A stretch of 19,164 bases of DNA from CAYVXE01 sp964455375 (GTDB lineage Bacteria; Zhuqueibacterota; Zhuqueibacteria; Oceanimicrobiales; Oceanimicrobiaceae), in the NCBI GenBank assembly GCA_964455375.1, contig CAYVXE010000089.1, positions 1 through 19,164 of the forward strand, written 5' to 3'. A program made the translations under genes and the position numbers. Under the pieces are notes generated by a model. The model was not told the origin of the DNA. It was given only the letters and a program-made list of their open reading frames with translations, and did no database searches. Below are positions 8,701 through 15,539 of this stretch, in pieces. The stretch's first letter is position 1; every line of letters begins with the position of its first letter.

Positions 8701-9038
8701 GTGTATCGGTCACTAATAATGTGCAGCGTATCCCCGTCATCCGTAATCACTTCCGAGGCAACCCAAAAAACGAATTCAAAGCCGTAAGTGACGCCGCTCC
8801 CTACAGGCCACTCCATACGAGCTTCTTTGAGGGTCCGGCTTCCCAGATTACCAAAGTTGGAATAAGCGCTTCTTATCAGGTTGCCGTCATGAATACCGGT
8901 GCGATCGAGGGAAAAGTTAAACAACGATTTGGATAACTTTGGACTTTCGCTCTTCTTCTGTGCCGGCACAACGGTAGCGATGGCTAGTATTAATAATAAT
9001 GTAAGGGCCACCCTAAATGCTCTTACAGAAGTTTTCAT
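5784..9038 (-). CDS. Large secreted surface protein with Ca-binding-type repeats, Fn3-like region and C-terminal sorting-like domain
   Basis: A 1084-residue exported protein. The signal peptide is residues 1-26, with cleavage likely at VPA/Q. Acidic repeats of the EF-hand/thrombospondin-3 type lie at 146-170 and again at about 349-450 (for example DNDEDGLID and DRNGDGVFD), consistent with calcium binding. An Fn3-like sandwich spans about 556-700, with YKIYRSTDP and YYYAVVAVDKG. The last 105 residues resemble FlgD-like/T9SS sorting domains: VVPNPYIG, then IRIFTVSGRLV, WDLTTKEG and GMYFFSVEA. AAGGAGAA lies 6 bases before the ATG. It is placed between the TonB receptor and the PorV/PorQ gene with gaps of 81 and 39 bases. 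No enzyme domain is recognised. A surface substrate-binding or scaffold role with the receptor is an inference from position. Confidence 0.8.
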   Translation of the reverse strand: MKTSVRAFRVALTLLLILAIATVVPAQKKSESPKLSKSLFNFSLDRTGIHDGNLIRSAYSNFGNLGSRTLKEARMEWPVGSGVTYGFEFVFWVASEVITDDGDTLHIISDRYTGSNRDVPSPEDHNWGWEPLPGFFNDGEIVGGVDEDLNGNDVLDDGEDLNNNGVLDRELINKVEFPAMSNLPETWPFDWPVGSFPGEPGVRRNKWNGLFGAFARSDQESYYVMDDRSNDEFPYFPFPDDTLAFLQGGRRGVGLQVVVRNFQWSNPLAEDILISIYQVKNLSEKPLNKNIVGMYVDADIGQGDSEDDISSFDTKDDITFQWDLDGLDLQGRVTGYFGFAFLLSPGLIDGIDNDEDGLIDESQEDGIDNDGDWRTFTDSNGNGEWDFEDLNLNGLFDADEDRNGDGVFDLEPLNDDVGSDGLGPFDPGYTNPDPDGTEGNGQPDLGEPNFEFTDNDEIDQIGLTSFFSGGTGGNFVPTDDEDYWQTKVQPGFFTDAAGGFDIAFSYGSGFFDLPPESSAKFSIASLFGNDFPDILRNKKTMQNIFNADFNFVKPPINSTLKVIAGDRKVFLIWDDAAERSRDPIYGNDFEMYKIYRSTDPFFNTIKTITDAFGNPVLWKPIVQFDLKDGLVGTHPVPLEGLGVSYDMGSDTGLRHSYIDTTVENGRTYYYAVVAVDKGYDADFFERGISEKANLAPISPSESSKRIRVDILGNVISLERNVAVVVPRGPAAGKQPPRIESGVQHIAGDATGDFVPLIVDPEEVTSTTYDVIFDDDSTLEHLTTGFRILDKLTGETLLAGSADQFGSPELEKRLINGVKFSFDNDEVPEISSIKWSGKTNVDVKISKTQVRDPIDFEIRIFDDFADTSFSPVKSFRIPVKFQVWNLTDNVQMEFQFVESASARDSTISAGDVLTIIAERRGRNVTTTWQLIFDVTAGREQVFPKPGDKLLIKTSKPFSSQDIFQFSTTGWQTTKEKRTSVLDNIYVVPNPYIGVNVLEPKQSSALSGRGERRMDFVNLPIQCTIRIFTVSGRLVTVIEHEGTRDNGRESWDLTTKEGLGISYGMYFFSVEAPGLGTKLGKFGIIK

Positions 9039-9119
9039 AATAAATTCTCCTTTTCGCTTATATTCTATTCTTGGTCAATCCGGTCAAATCCGTATTCTGC
9101 GCTTTTCCCAGAAATAAAT

Positions 9120-12005
9120 TTAACGTACTCCCGAACCAAAACTCATGGTAAACCCAAGCTGAACTCGGCGCGGCTGAGAGAACCTGTCTTGATGTATATC
9201 AACGTCGTGAAGGGTAAAAAGTCCAACCAGTCTATTCCTGTCCAACTTTGCCTCAACAGGAAATCGCTGATCCCTGGTGGCTTTTCCGGTGGTAGGAAAA
9301 ACAGTCAATTCATTTGCTCGATCGAAGAGATTGAATATCCGCAGAAAAAAAGACACCGACTTAGCGCCCATACGGAAATCCTTTTTCAGAAACAAATCTA
9401 TGTTATCCCGGAAAGGTTTATTTTGTGAATTCTTAAACTTGGTTTTTATATCTAAACGCACAAACTCCGGGGTAAAGGGCTGGCCGCTTGCAAAACGTCC
9501 GATCAAACTGGCCGACCAGGATTTGGAATTTCCCACGGTTAAGGTGGCGTTTAGCGTATGTTTTTGGTCCCAATCCAATGGCACAACCTCTCTTATCGCA
9601 TCTTCAACGACCCCTCCGGCTGCGCTCGCTGTTTGCACAATAGCAAGGTTGTTTGGATCGGATTCAGTGCCTTTGCCAAGTTGAAAGGTATAATCAAGGG
9701 AGCCTGAAACCAACCCGCCGCCACTGCGTTTTTTCAACGCTATTGTGAATCCCCTGTTTGTACCATTGGCTGTGTTGGTTCTCCGCAGATAGCTGTTGGA
9801 ATTACCGACCTGCCGAATCACTTCCATACCAACGAGGTTACGAAAATCTGAATAAAACAGAGTTACATCCACTCCGACGTTCTCGAATAATTGTTGCTGC
9901 ACGCCTATTTCATAAGCAATTGTTTTTTGGGGCTTCAAATCCGGATTCCCAACGATTGGCCCATCGACGCCCCTAACTTTATACTCCGAATCATTAAAGA
10001 GAAACTCAAATGCCGGCGTTTTGAAAAAATGACCATAAGCAACGTGAAATACTCCTGCATCCGAGATTGGGAAAGCGATGCCTAACCTCGGACTTAATTG
10101 AGACCGAGTCTTGGCTTTCCGGAGAGTCGAAGCGCTGATTAGACTTACACTACCGGCGATTGGGTTGACGCGTGGATTTACGAGCGCCTGGTGATCTGGA
10201 CGGAAGCTGTCGAATCGTAAGCCCATATTGAGAATGAGATCATTTAGTTCCACGGTGTTCTGCGCATAAACCGCCAACTCTGTTGGGTGGTGTTCGTACT
10301 GGAGGTCGCTAAAACCAGTCTCACCTAAAATGGTTCGCTGTGGCGGCACAAACACCGCTGGCCGTGACTGCGCCAGAAACTCAGCAAAAGAAAGGGTTGC
10401 ATCACGAGCGAAGAAGTTCGATTGAGCATCATTAGAAAATTCGGGGGTAAGGCTTCTAAAGAAAACGCGGTGTCTTATGAATTCGGCGCCAACCTTGAGA
10501 AGATTGTGATTGTCCAATTGCGAAGTGAGTTCCGCCTTTGCCAACAATTTTTCCGATTCCAAGCGGTCAAAACCAGGTTTGGTGCCGCCCAGACGAAAGC
10601 GATCTCTCGTAGGTGATACAGTCTGTAGACGCGGATCAACGATATCCCCAAAAAGAAATGATTTTTCTCGATGTGTGGTGTAATTAAAATTAACATTGTA
10701 GAAAGTTGATGCACTCAGTGTATGATTGATGTTGACTAGATGAATTTGGCTTCGCTTTTGTGATTTCTTGAGGGCGTCAGGCGTAAACCGAAAATTATCA
10801 TCGTAGATTTTGGCATCTTCATTCTCGAAGAAAACGTTGTAAGAAACACGTAACAATGGGCTGATCCGGTAGATTAGTTTGAAATTCAAAAACAGGCGTT
10901 TTGTTGGGCTCATCGGCACGAATGCGCCATCCCCGGTCAAGAGTGAATCCGGTATGGCAATAATATCATTTTGTACGGCAGGGTCATTGGGGAATCTTCT
11001 CCTGAACCAGGTTTGGTAAACATCTATCTTCCACGCATCTTCGGGCCGTGCCAGCCGTTTTCCAAACAAAAAACCATTATCCTTATTGTAACGCCCGAAG
11101 AAATAGAAACCCAAATTTGACATGCCTGGTACCGGCCCGGTAATATTGCCTTCGATGTTGCGTTCGTTGGAGGGTCGGAAGTCATTCACACCAGAGAAGA
11201 CCTCGCTATTATTGCTTACCTTGTCTCCATTGTATACGGTTACAGACCCTGAATAATGTTTTTCAGGATCTTTGGTAATGATATTGATTACACCTGATTG
11301 GGCCTGTCCATACTCTGCATTGAAGGTTCCGCTAATTACCTGCAATTGCTGTATATTGCCGCTTTCGACACCAACCAAACTGCCGCCATCCGATGAGAAT
11401 TGATTGGTTACAGGGACGCCGTCCACCAAATAGGCAACCTCGCTTGTTCTTCCCCCGCGAATGTGGATGCCGCCACGCGAATCGATGACAACTCCAGCTT
11501 GTAGTTGTACCAAGTCCTTCAAAGTCTGCACTGGCAACTCGTTTATCTGCTTGGCGCTCATAGCAGAGGCAGAGTTTGTACGATCCATCTCGACGATCGG
11601 GCGCTCCGCGACGACGGTTACTTCATTAGCTTCAATGGCCCCTTGAGTTAACCTGAAGTCCTGCGTTGTGGTCAAGTCCACAGTTATCTGCACGAGTACA
11701 GTCGAGGATGTATAACCAATATAGGATGACTTCAACTTATATTGACCAGGAATCACATTCAGAATTATGTAAAACCCATCTAAATCAGTAGCAGCTCCTA
11801 AAGTGGTCCCGACAACTTGAACATTGACGCCGGGCAGTGACTCGCCGGTCTGGGCATCTATGACACGCCCTTTGATTTTCCCGGTCGTGCCGGCATATAT
11901 TCCACCCGCAGAAACAAGCAGCACAAAACCAATATACAACATGATGCTTAAGTGACGTATCGGATTCTTTGGCATTTTGTCTATCTCACTCATAGAATTA
12001 CTCAT
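9120..12005 (-). CDS. TonB-dependent outer-membrane receptor with carboxypeptidase-regulatory-like domain
   Basis: A 961-residue outer-membrane receptor. Domains in order: signal region to about residue 38 (cleavage near IYA/G); carboxypeptidase-regulatory-like domain at about 43-118 (GKIKGRVIDAQTGESLPGV, then GFYIILNVIPGQY); a TonB-box-like NEVTVVA at 127-133; plug domain at about 141-246 (VDGVPVTNQF, EYGQAQSGVINIITK); and a long beta-barrel to the C-terminus. It should use TonB/ExbBD energy to import a substrate too large or rare for porins. The start at 12005 lacks a good ribosome site; Met11 (11975) has GAGTGAG upstream and gives a more typical signal peptide, so the true protein may be 951 residues. 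No SusD partner is present; the next gene encodes a very different secreted protein. Substrate unknown. Confidence 0.92.
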   Translation of the reverse strand: MSNSMSEIDKMPKNPIRHLSIMLYIGFVLLVSAGGIYAGTTGKIKGRVIDAQTGESLPGVNVQVVGTTLGAATDLDGFYIILNVIPGQYKLKSSYIGYTSSTVLVQITVDLTTTQDFRLTQGAIEANEVTVVAERPIVEMDRTNSASAMSAKQINELPVQTLKDLVQLQAGVVIDSRGGIHIRGGRTSEVAYLVDGVPVTNQFSSDGGSLVGVESGNIQQLQVISGTFNAEYGQAQSGVINIITKDPEKHYSGSVTVYNGDKVSNNSEVFSGVNDFRPSNERNIEGNITGPVPGMSNLGFYFFGRYNKDNGFLFGKRLARPEDAWKIDVYQTWFRRRFPNDPAVQNDIIAIPDSLLTGDGAFVPMSPTKRLFLNFKLIYRISPLLRVSYNVFFENEDAKIYDDNFRFTPDALKKSQKRSQIHLVNINHTLSASTFYNVNFNYTTHREKSFLFGDIVDPRLQTVSPTRDRFRLGGTKPGFDRLESEKLLAKAELTSQLDNHNLLKVGAEFIRHRVFFRSLTPEFSNDAQSNFFARDATLSFAEFLAQSRPAVFVPPQRTILGETGFSDLQYEHHPTELAVYAQNTVELNDLILNMGLRFDSFRPDHQALVNPRVNPIAGSVSLISASTLRKAKTRSQLSPRLGIAFPISDAGVFHVAYGHFFKTPAFEFLFNDSEYKVRGVDGPIVGNPDLKPQKTIAYEIGVQQQLFENVGVDVTLFYSDFRNLVGMEVIRQVGNSNSYLRRTNTANGTNRGFTIALKKRSGGGLVSGSLDYTFQLGKGTESDPNNLAIVQTASAAGGVVEDAIREVVPLDWDQKHTLNATLTVGNSKSWSASLIGRFASGQPFTPEFVRLDIKTKFKNSQNKPFRDNIDLFLKKDFRMGAKSVSFFLRIFNLFDRANELTVFPTTGKATRDQRFPVEAKLDRNRLVGLFTLHDVDIHQDRFSQPRRVQLGFTMSFGSGVR

Positions 12006-12050
12006 CTTTTTATGGCAAAAATCAACTCAAAAAAATGTCTAACACACTTT

Positions 12051-12067
12051 GGTTTGTAGGACAAACC
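12051..12067 (-). other. Intergenic hairpin 1 before the TonB receptor gene
   Basis: GGTTTGT-AGG-ACAAACC is a perfect 7-bp stem with a 3-base loop, and the stem can extend with a one-base bulge. It lies in the probable mRNA between the T9SS-cargo gene and the receptor gene, about 45 bases before the receptor start. There is no U-run after it on the minus strand, so it is not a standard terminator. Confidence 0.55.
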
Positions 12068-12078
12068 CAAGGCAAGCA

Positions 12079-12101
12079 GGGAAAAAGCAGCGCCTTTTCC
12101 C
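12079..12101 (-). other. Intergenic hairpin 2 before the TonB receptor gene
   Basis: On the minus strand GGGAAAAGGC-GCT-GCTTTTTCCC folds as a 10-bp stem containing one G.U pair with a 3-base loop. It lies 11 bases from hairpin 1. No T-run follows on the minus strand. A 3' processing or mRNA-stability element, or a leaky terminator that lowers receptor expression relative to the upstream cargo, would fit. Confidence 0.5.
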
Positions 12102-12164
12102 CTTTTGCATACTTCATCAACGCTCCGGCGACTAACAAAAAGGGGTTGATCGAGAACCACCTTC

Positions 12165-14060
12165 TTACTTAAGATACAGGAGGCGTTTGGTCACACTAAA
12201 CGGCTGGCTGACAGCAGCGCTAGAACGGGCAGTCATCTTGTAAAAATAGATGCCGCTTGCTACAGGCAACTCTTGATTGTTCATGCCTAACCATCGTACT
12301 GAATGTGTTCCGGCATTCTGCCTGGATTGCACCAGAGACATCACTTCACGACCAAGCAGATCATAAATAACCAAATTCACGTCACTGTCGATAGGCAGGG
12401 AGTACGTAATTACCGTACCCGCGTTAAACGGATTTGGGTAGTTCTGGGCTATCGAGTAGTGCAAGGGAATGCTGCTGCCGCTCCTAACAGCAACCGACGT
12501 TGCAAAGTCTATCGGAGTGGGAATAACAGCGCTATTGCCGACGTCTATGGCCCAGGGACTGAAGGTGTTAAAATTGTTCGGCCCATCCGGAGGCGAAAAA
12601 ATTCTAAAAGCCTCAAAAGAACTGTTGACGACTAACACATTGCCTGCCGCATCAACGTAAACATCGCGCATAGCGCTGCCGGCGCCCCCTGTTAGATTTA
12701 CAGTACCGGTATCCACAACGGATTCTCCAGCAGAAAAACTGGCCCAAAACGCACCTGTATCCATCGTATAGCCAAGCACGTTATGTAGAGGCCGCTCTGC
12801 GTCCTTACGAGCGACGTAGACACGGCCCCTCGGTTCGTCAAGAGCAAGTCCGTTAAAAGTTGTGGCTTGAGCATTCAACGCGTTCGCCGCATCATTATGC
12901 GGCGGCGCAGCATCGAGGTTGACGTGCCAGATTTCTAACGGCGTACCGGATATGTCCCATTTACTCAGTCCAAAAAGATTGTCCGCCACTGCCAGGGAAT
13001 CATAGGACTGCTGTACCACATAGAGGAAGCCATCCGAATCCATTTCTATCCGAAAAGCATTTTTCAGTGTCGCTGTGGGAATCACGACTTCCCCTGAACC
13101 GGTGAACAATCCGCTGGTCTCGCCTATGGCGTAGCGTTTTATCTCGGAAGTATCAAAGCCATCTCCATCGGTAGCGCTATCATTATCCGAGCCCGTTCTC
13201 GCACTCGTCTCCTCTACCGTGTAAAGCATTCGGTCTGCGCCCTCTCCAACAACGATAGCATCGGCAATCGTGTTGTGGTTGGAGAGATCGTTAAAATCAA
13301 GAATGGTTTCCACACTGCTAGCCGACCACAATGCGTCACCAACGGCTACTCCTCCATGCTTCGGATTATCACGATTGCTGGCGAGAACCCAGAGATAGAC
13401 ACGGTCATCCGGTCCTATGGTCGCCCCGAAAGGCGCGCCTTCATCCGTCGCTAACTGCGTCCAGTCGATAACCGAATTCCCTTCAGCAAAGGCAATGTTT
13501 TGTTGAAAACCGCGGTACCGCCCAAAGGAATCATGCAGGTATAACCCCTTGTCAGTCCGAATTGCTCCTTCATGGCCGGAAGTTCCTCCGGTGCGCTCTG
13601 TCACATACGTCCTGCCGAATTGGGGACTGGTTTGACGCTTATTTGCGACAACTCCGGACGAGCTCCAATACCAACTGTCAGGACCATTTTCAAAGCTGAT
13701 CACATTGAATCCACTAGTAGAACCCACGTCATCGCTAGCATTGATCTCAATCGTAAAAACACCGCCGGATGCCGTCCCTCCTGCATCCAGGCTGCCATCC
13801 CAGGCAACATCATTGAAGCCAACGAAAGTGCCATTCGCGCCGGATTGGATGGTAATAGTTTTAACTACATTTCCGCCGGGATAATCTTTGATGGTAATCA
13901 CAACCGAAGTCGCATCTTGATTTAGATTGTAAGAAATTGTTGCCGGAAACGTGCCGTTGAAGTCAACTTCTACCAAAGAGGCAAAAACATTCGCTTTAGC
14001 ATCGGTCCCTCCCATCCCAAAATAGAGTGTGAAGAACAAGACAATCATGATCTTTTTCAT
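12165..14060 (-). CDS. T9SS type A sorting-domain secreted protein with probable beta-propeller body
   Basis: A 631-residue exported protein. The signal peptide is residues 1-23 (cleavage at AKA/N). Residues about 30-115 resemble a FlgD-type Ig fold (VVITIKDYPGG, VAWDGSLDAGG). The middle, about 130-520, has repeated blade-like stretches (RVYLWVLASN, FLYVVQQSYD, RVYVARKD, NVLVVNSS), suggesting a beta-propeller. Residues 533-631 form a textbook T9SS sorting domain: QNYPNPFNAGTVITY, VIYDLLGREV, VASGIYFYKM, and a C-terminal RLLYLK. The ATG at 14060 has GGAGGG at the ideal distance, so I prefer it over an in-frame GTG at 14126, whose AGGAGG directly abuts it and could not serve it. The 159-base gap to the receptor gene contains two hairpins. 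No catalytic motif is recognised; possible roles are ligand binding or hydrolysis at the surface. Confidence 0.85.
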   Translation of the reverse strand: MKKIMIVLFFTLYFGMGGTDAKANVFASLVEVDFNGTFPATISYNLNQDATSVVITIKDYPGGNVVKTITIQSGANGTFVGFNDVAWDGSLDAGGTASGGVFTIEINASDDVGSTSGFNVISFENGPDSWYWSSSGVVANKRQTSPQFGRTYVTERTGGTSGHEGAIRTDKGLYLHDSFGRYRGFQQNIAFAEGNSVIDWTQLATDEGAPFGATIGPDDRVYLWVLASNRDNPKHGGVAVGDALWSASSVETILDFNDLSNHNTIADAIVVGEGADRMLYTVEETSARTGSDNDSATDGDGFDTSEIKRYAIGETSGLFTGSGEVVIPTATLKNAFRIEMDSDGFLYVVQQSYDSLAVADNLFGLSKWDISGTPLEIWHVNLDAAPPHNDAANALNAQATTFNGLALDEPRGRVYVARKDAERPLHNVLGYTMDTGAFWASFSAGESVVDTGTVNLTGGAGSAMRDVYVDAAGNVLVVNSSFEAFRIFSPPDGPNNFNTFSPWAIDVGNSAVIPTPIDFATSVAVRSGSSIPLHYSIAQNYPNPFNAGTVITYSLPIDSDVNLVIYDLLGREVMSLVQSRQNAGTHSVRWLGMNNQELPVASGIYFYKMTARSSAAVSQPFSVTKRLLYLK

Positions 14061-14156
14061 GACTTTCCCTCCATAATAATTGTGAAGATTTAGTGAATTA
14101 TTTAATATCGATTTTTTTAATACCACCTCCTTTTTATCGAGTGAATAGAGTTCTGC

Positions 14157-14184
14157 AAAATAGGCCTTTGGGAAAATTTGTTAA
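14157..14184 (-). promoter_or_regulatory. Candidate promoter for the T9SS-cargo gene
   Basis: On the minus strand TTAACA (14184-14179) and TATTTT (14162-14157) are separated by 16 bases, matching sigma-70 boxes at 5/6 and 4/6. It would give a leader of about 90 bases. The match is modest in AT-rich DNA, so this is tentative. Confidence 0.25.
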
Positions 14185-14255
14185 GGATGATATTTCAGCA
14201 ACGCTACTTTGTAGAAATCGATGGATGAAAAATAAAAGATTAAATGGTTATCTAA

Positions 14256-14407
14256 CCTGCATTATTCAAACGGTCAGGTTCGGCGTGCAGACTTCAGGCT
14301 GTAAGTTTCACAGAAATAGCACCCTAAAGCGTGAACACCCAACCGGCGCTGTAAAATTCGGTTTGGTCAGGGTCGAACGTATCTTACAAATTTATGAATA
14401 ATGCAGG
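14256..14407. repeat. 152-bp element bounded by perfect 13-bp inverted repeats
   Basis: CCTGCATTATTCA at 14256-14268 is exactly inverted as TGAATAATGCAGG at 14395-14407. The interior is clearly richer in G+C than its flanks. It contains a near-direct repeat (GGTCAGGTTCG at 14272 and GGTCAGGGTCG at 14365) and short self-complementary stretches. It sits between the rpiR-family gene's stop and the T9SS-cargo gene, in that gene's upstream region. A miniature transposable element or a structured leader are the main options; no target duplication is obvious. Nothing else coding is seen in 14061-14435. Confidence 0.5.
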
Positions 14408-14435
14408 ATAATAATTTAATAATTTGATTTGTTTG

Positions 14436-15245
14436 TTACATACTATGCTTGCAATTCTTTGCCGAGAGCAATTTAGAAAGCTCGTAAAGTATCAATTCCA
14501 AAATGACTAATTGAGAGATTCGAGCTTGACAGGAATAGCTTCCTAATAGATTAGCCGGCACTCCGGTGATGAGTGAAAATTGAGAAACATCTGCCAATGG
14601 AGATGGTGAAAAATTCGTTATACCCACTGTAACGGCATCGTACTCCCTTGCTTTTTTTATGGCAGATACAACTTCCTCCGTTTCCCCGGAGTGAGAGATA
14701 CCCACGATCACATCGCCTGAATTAAATGTGGACACAATATTTTGAATGATAGAACGGTCTTTCAGAAAGCTGCTAAAAACACCCAGACTTGCCAGTGAAT
14801 CACAAAAAATGTGTGCGATACCGGCAGACCCCCCCAAGCCAATAATAAGAATTTTCTTAGCATGTGACATCTGCAAAGCGATTGAACTCAACACTTTATC
14901 ATTGCAATTCTTAAGTGTGGTATCCATCTGATGGTAAAAATTTCGTTGAAAGACTTCTTTGATGCTCCCCGAGCTCTCATTTTCATCGACTTCCAGGTAG
15001 GCTTTCTTGCCGCTACGTAGAAGTTCTGGAATAAGCGAGACCTTGAAGTCTGCAAATCCTAAGTAGCCCAACGACCGGCAGAAACGAAGAACGGTTGCAT
15101 CACTTGTGTTACATTTTTCGGCAAGTCCCTGCAGAGACAGGACGACTACTTCATCCATATGCTTCTGCACGAATTCAGCGACGCGTCGCTCAGACTTTCT
15201 AAGAGAATTGTATCGCTTATTTATCAGATAAATTGGACTTTTCAT
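14436..15245 (-). CDS. MurR/RpiR-family transcriptional regulator (HTH_6 plus SIS domain)
   Basis: A 269-residue cytoplasmic regulator. Residues 1-77 are the RpiR-type helix-turn-helix domain (SERRVAEFV, LAEKCNTSDATVLRFCRSLG at about 41-60). Residues about 128-250 are a SIS phosphosugar-binding domain with GLGGSAG at 136-142 and ISHSGETEE at 183-191. Members of this family respond to sugar phosphates or related phosphorylated metabolites, which suits a locus holding an organophosphate transporter and a GlpA-like dehydrogenase. The ATG at 15245 has no clear Shine-Dalgarno; it overlaps the stop of a 31-codon upstream ORF as ATGA, so translation may be coupled. It lies on the same strand as the cargo-receptor genes, 375 bases before the first of them, and diverges from the dikinase-like gene. 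It probably controls one or both directions. Confidence 0.92.
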   Translation of the reverse strand: MKSPIYLINKRYNSLRKSERRVAEFVQKHMDEVVVLSLQGLAEKCNTSDATVLRFCRSLGYLGFADFKVSLIPELLRSGKKAYLEVDENESSGSIKEVFQRNFYHQMDTTLKNCNDKVLSSIALQMSHAKKILIIGLGGSAGIAHIFCDSLASLGVFSSFLKDRSIIQNIVSTFNSGDVIVGISHSGETEEVVSAIKKAREYDAVTVGITNFSPSPLADVSQFSLITGVPANLLGSYSCQARISQLVILELILYELSKLLSAKNCKHSM

Positions 15246-15337
15246 TTTAATTGTCGCGATTGTTTCTTCGTAAATGGATCCTTGTCAATATCTTTTTCAT
15301 CTTCCACCACTAAAAATTTCTTGTTTATTTCGGTCAT
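15242..15337 (-). CDS. Possible 31-codon small ORF coupled to the rpiR-family gene
   Basis: An ATG at 15337 opens 31 codons (starting MTEINKKFLVVEDEKDID and ending KKQSRQLK) whose TGA overlaps the regulator's ATG as ATGA. The product would be small, highly charged and soluble. The fragment FLVVEDEKDI resembles the first strand of response-regulator receiver domains, but at this length that may be chance. No Shine-Dalgarno precedes it, which weakens the case. The lack of a ribosome site for the regulator itself and the exact 4-base overlap favour translation. It may be a leader peptide, a remnant, or not a gene. Confidence 0.3.
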   Translation of the reverse strand: MTEINKKFLVVEDEKDIDKDPFTKKQSRQLK

Positions 15338-15387
15338 GAGAAAATTTGTTCTTGCGCTACGATAAGAAAAGAATGCCAGGTTACAGC

Positions 15388-15399
15388 AATCTTAAGATT
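15388..15399. promoter_or_regulatory. 12-bp perfect palindrome upstream of the rpiR-family unit
   Basis: AATCTTAAGATT is its own reverse complement. It lies 51 bases before the small ORF and about 140 bases before the regulator's ATG, a plausible operator position. AT-rich DNA makes such palindromes less surprising, and I found no second copy in the window. Confidence 0.3.
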
Positions 15400-15463
15400 A
15401 TGTGATAATTTTGTTACTTCCCCCTCACAGTGGCGTTAACCTCTGTGTGGAATATTACCGCTA

Positions 15464-15539
15464 TTCACGGACGATAAACAAAAGCCTAACGCGTGAACTT
15501 CAAGGATGTATTACGCCGATATTGTGAAGGGAATTCACG
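15464..15539. promoter_or_regulatory. Operator-like cluster of TTCACG/CGTGAA words
   Basis: Within 76 bases there are TTCACG at 15464-15469, CGTGAA at 15492-15497, GTGAA at 15524-15528 and TTCACG at 15534-15539. The last two form a perfect dyad, GTGAA-N5-TTCAC (15524-15538). The first two form a longer-spaced inverted pair. Such arrays are typical of binding sites for a dimeric or tetrameric repressor; the adjacent RpiR-family protein is the obvious candidate. A related word also occurs upstream of the T9SS-cargo gene (14330-14335). Confidence 0.4.

Noticed and set aside
12165..14060. Beta-propeller phytase identity for the T9SS-cargo protein
   Set aside because: It would suit the phosphate theme, but I see none of the family's signature motifs in the propeller-like region.
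14126..14131. AGGAGG directly before an in-frame GTG (14126) as start of the T9SS-cargo gene
   Set aside because: The site shares a base with the GTG, so spacing is zero, and the extension would bury the signal peptide. The ATG at 14060 has a correctly spaced GGAGGG.
14093..14401. Plus-strand open frame of 102 codons upstream of the T9SS-cargo gene
   Set aside because: It starts at GTG within the cargo gene's leader, lacks a ribosome site and resembles no family I know; it coincides with the inverted-repeat element, so it is more likely chance translation of that element.
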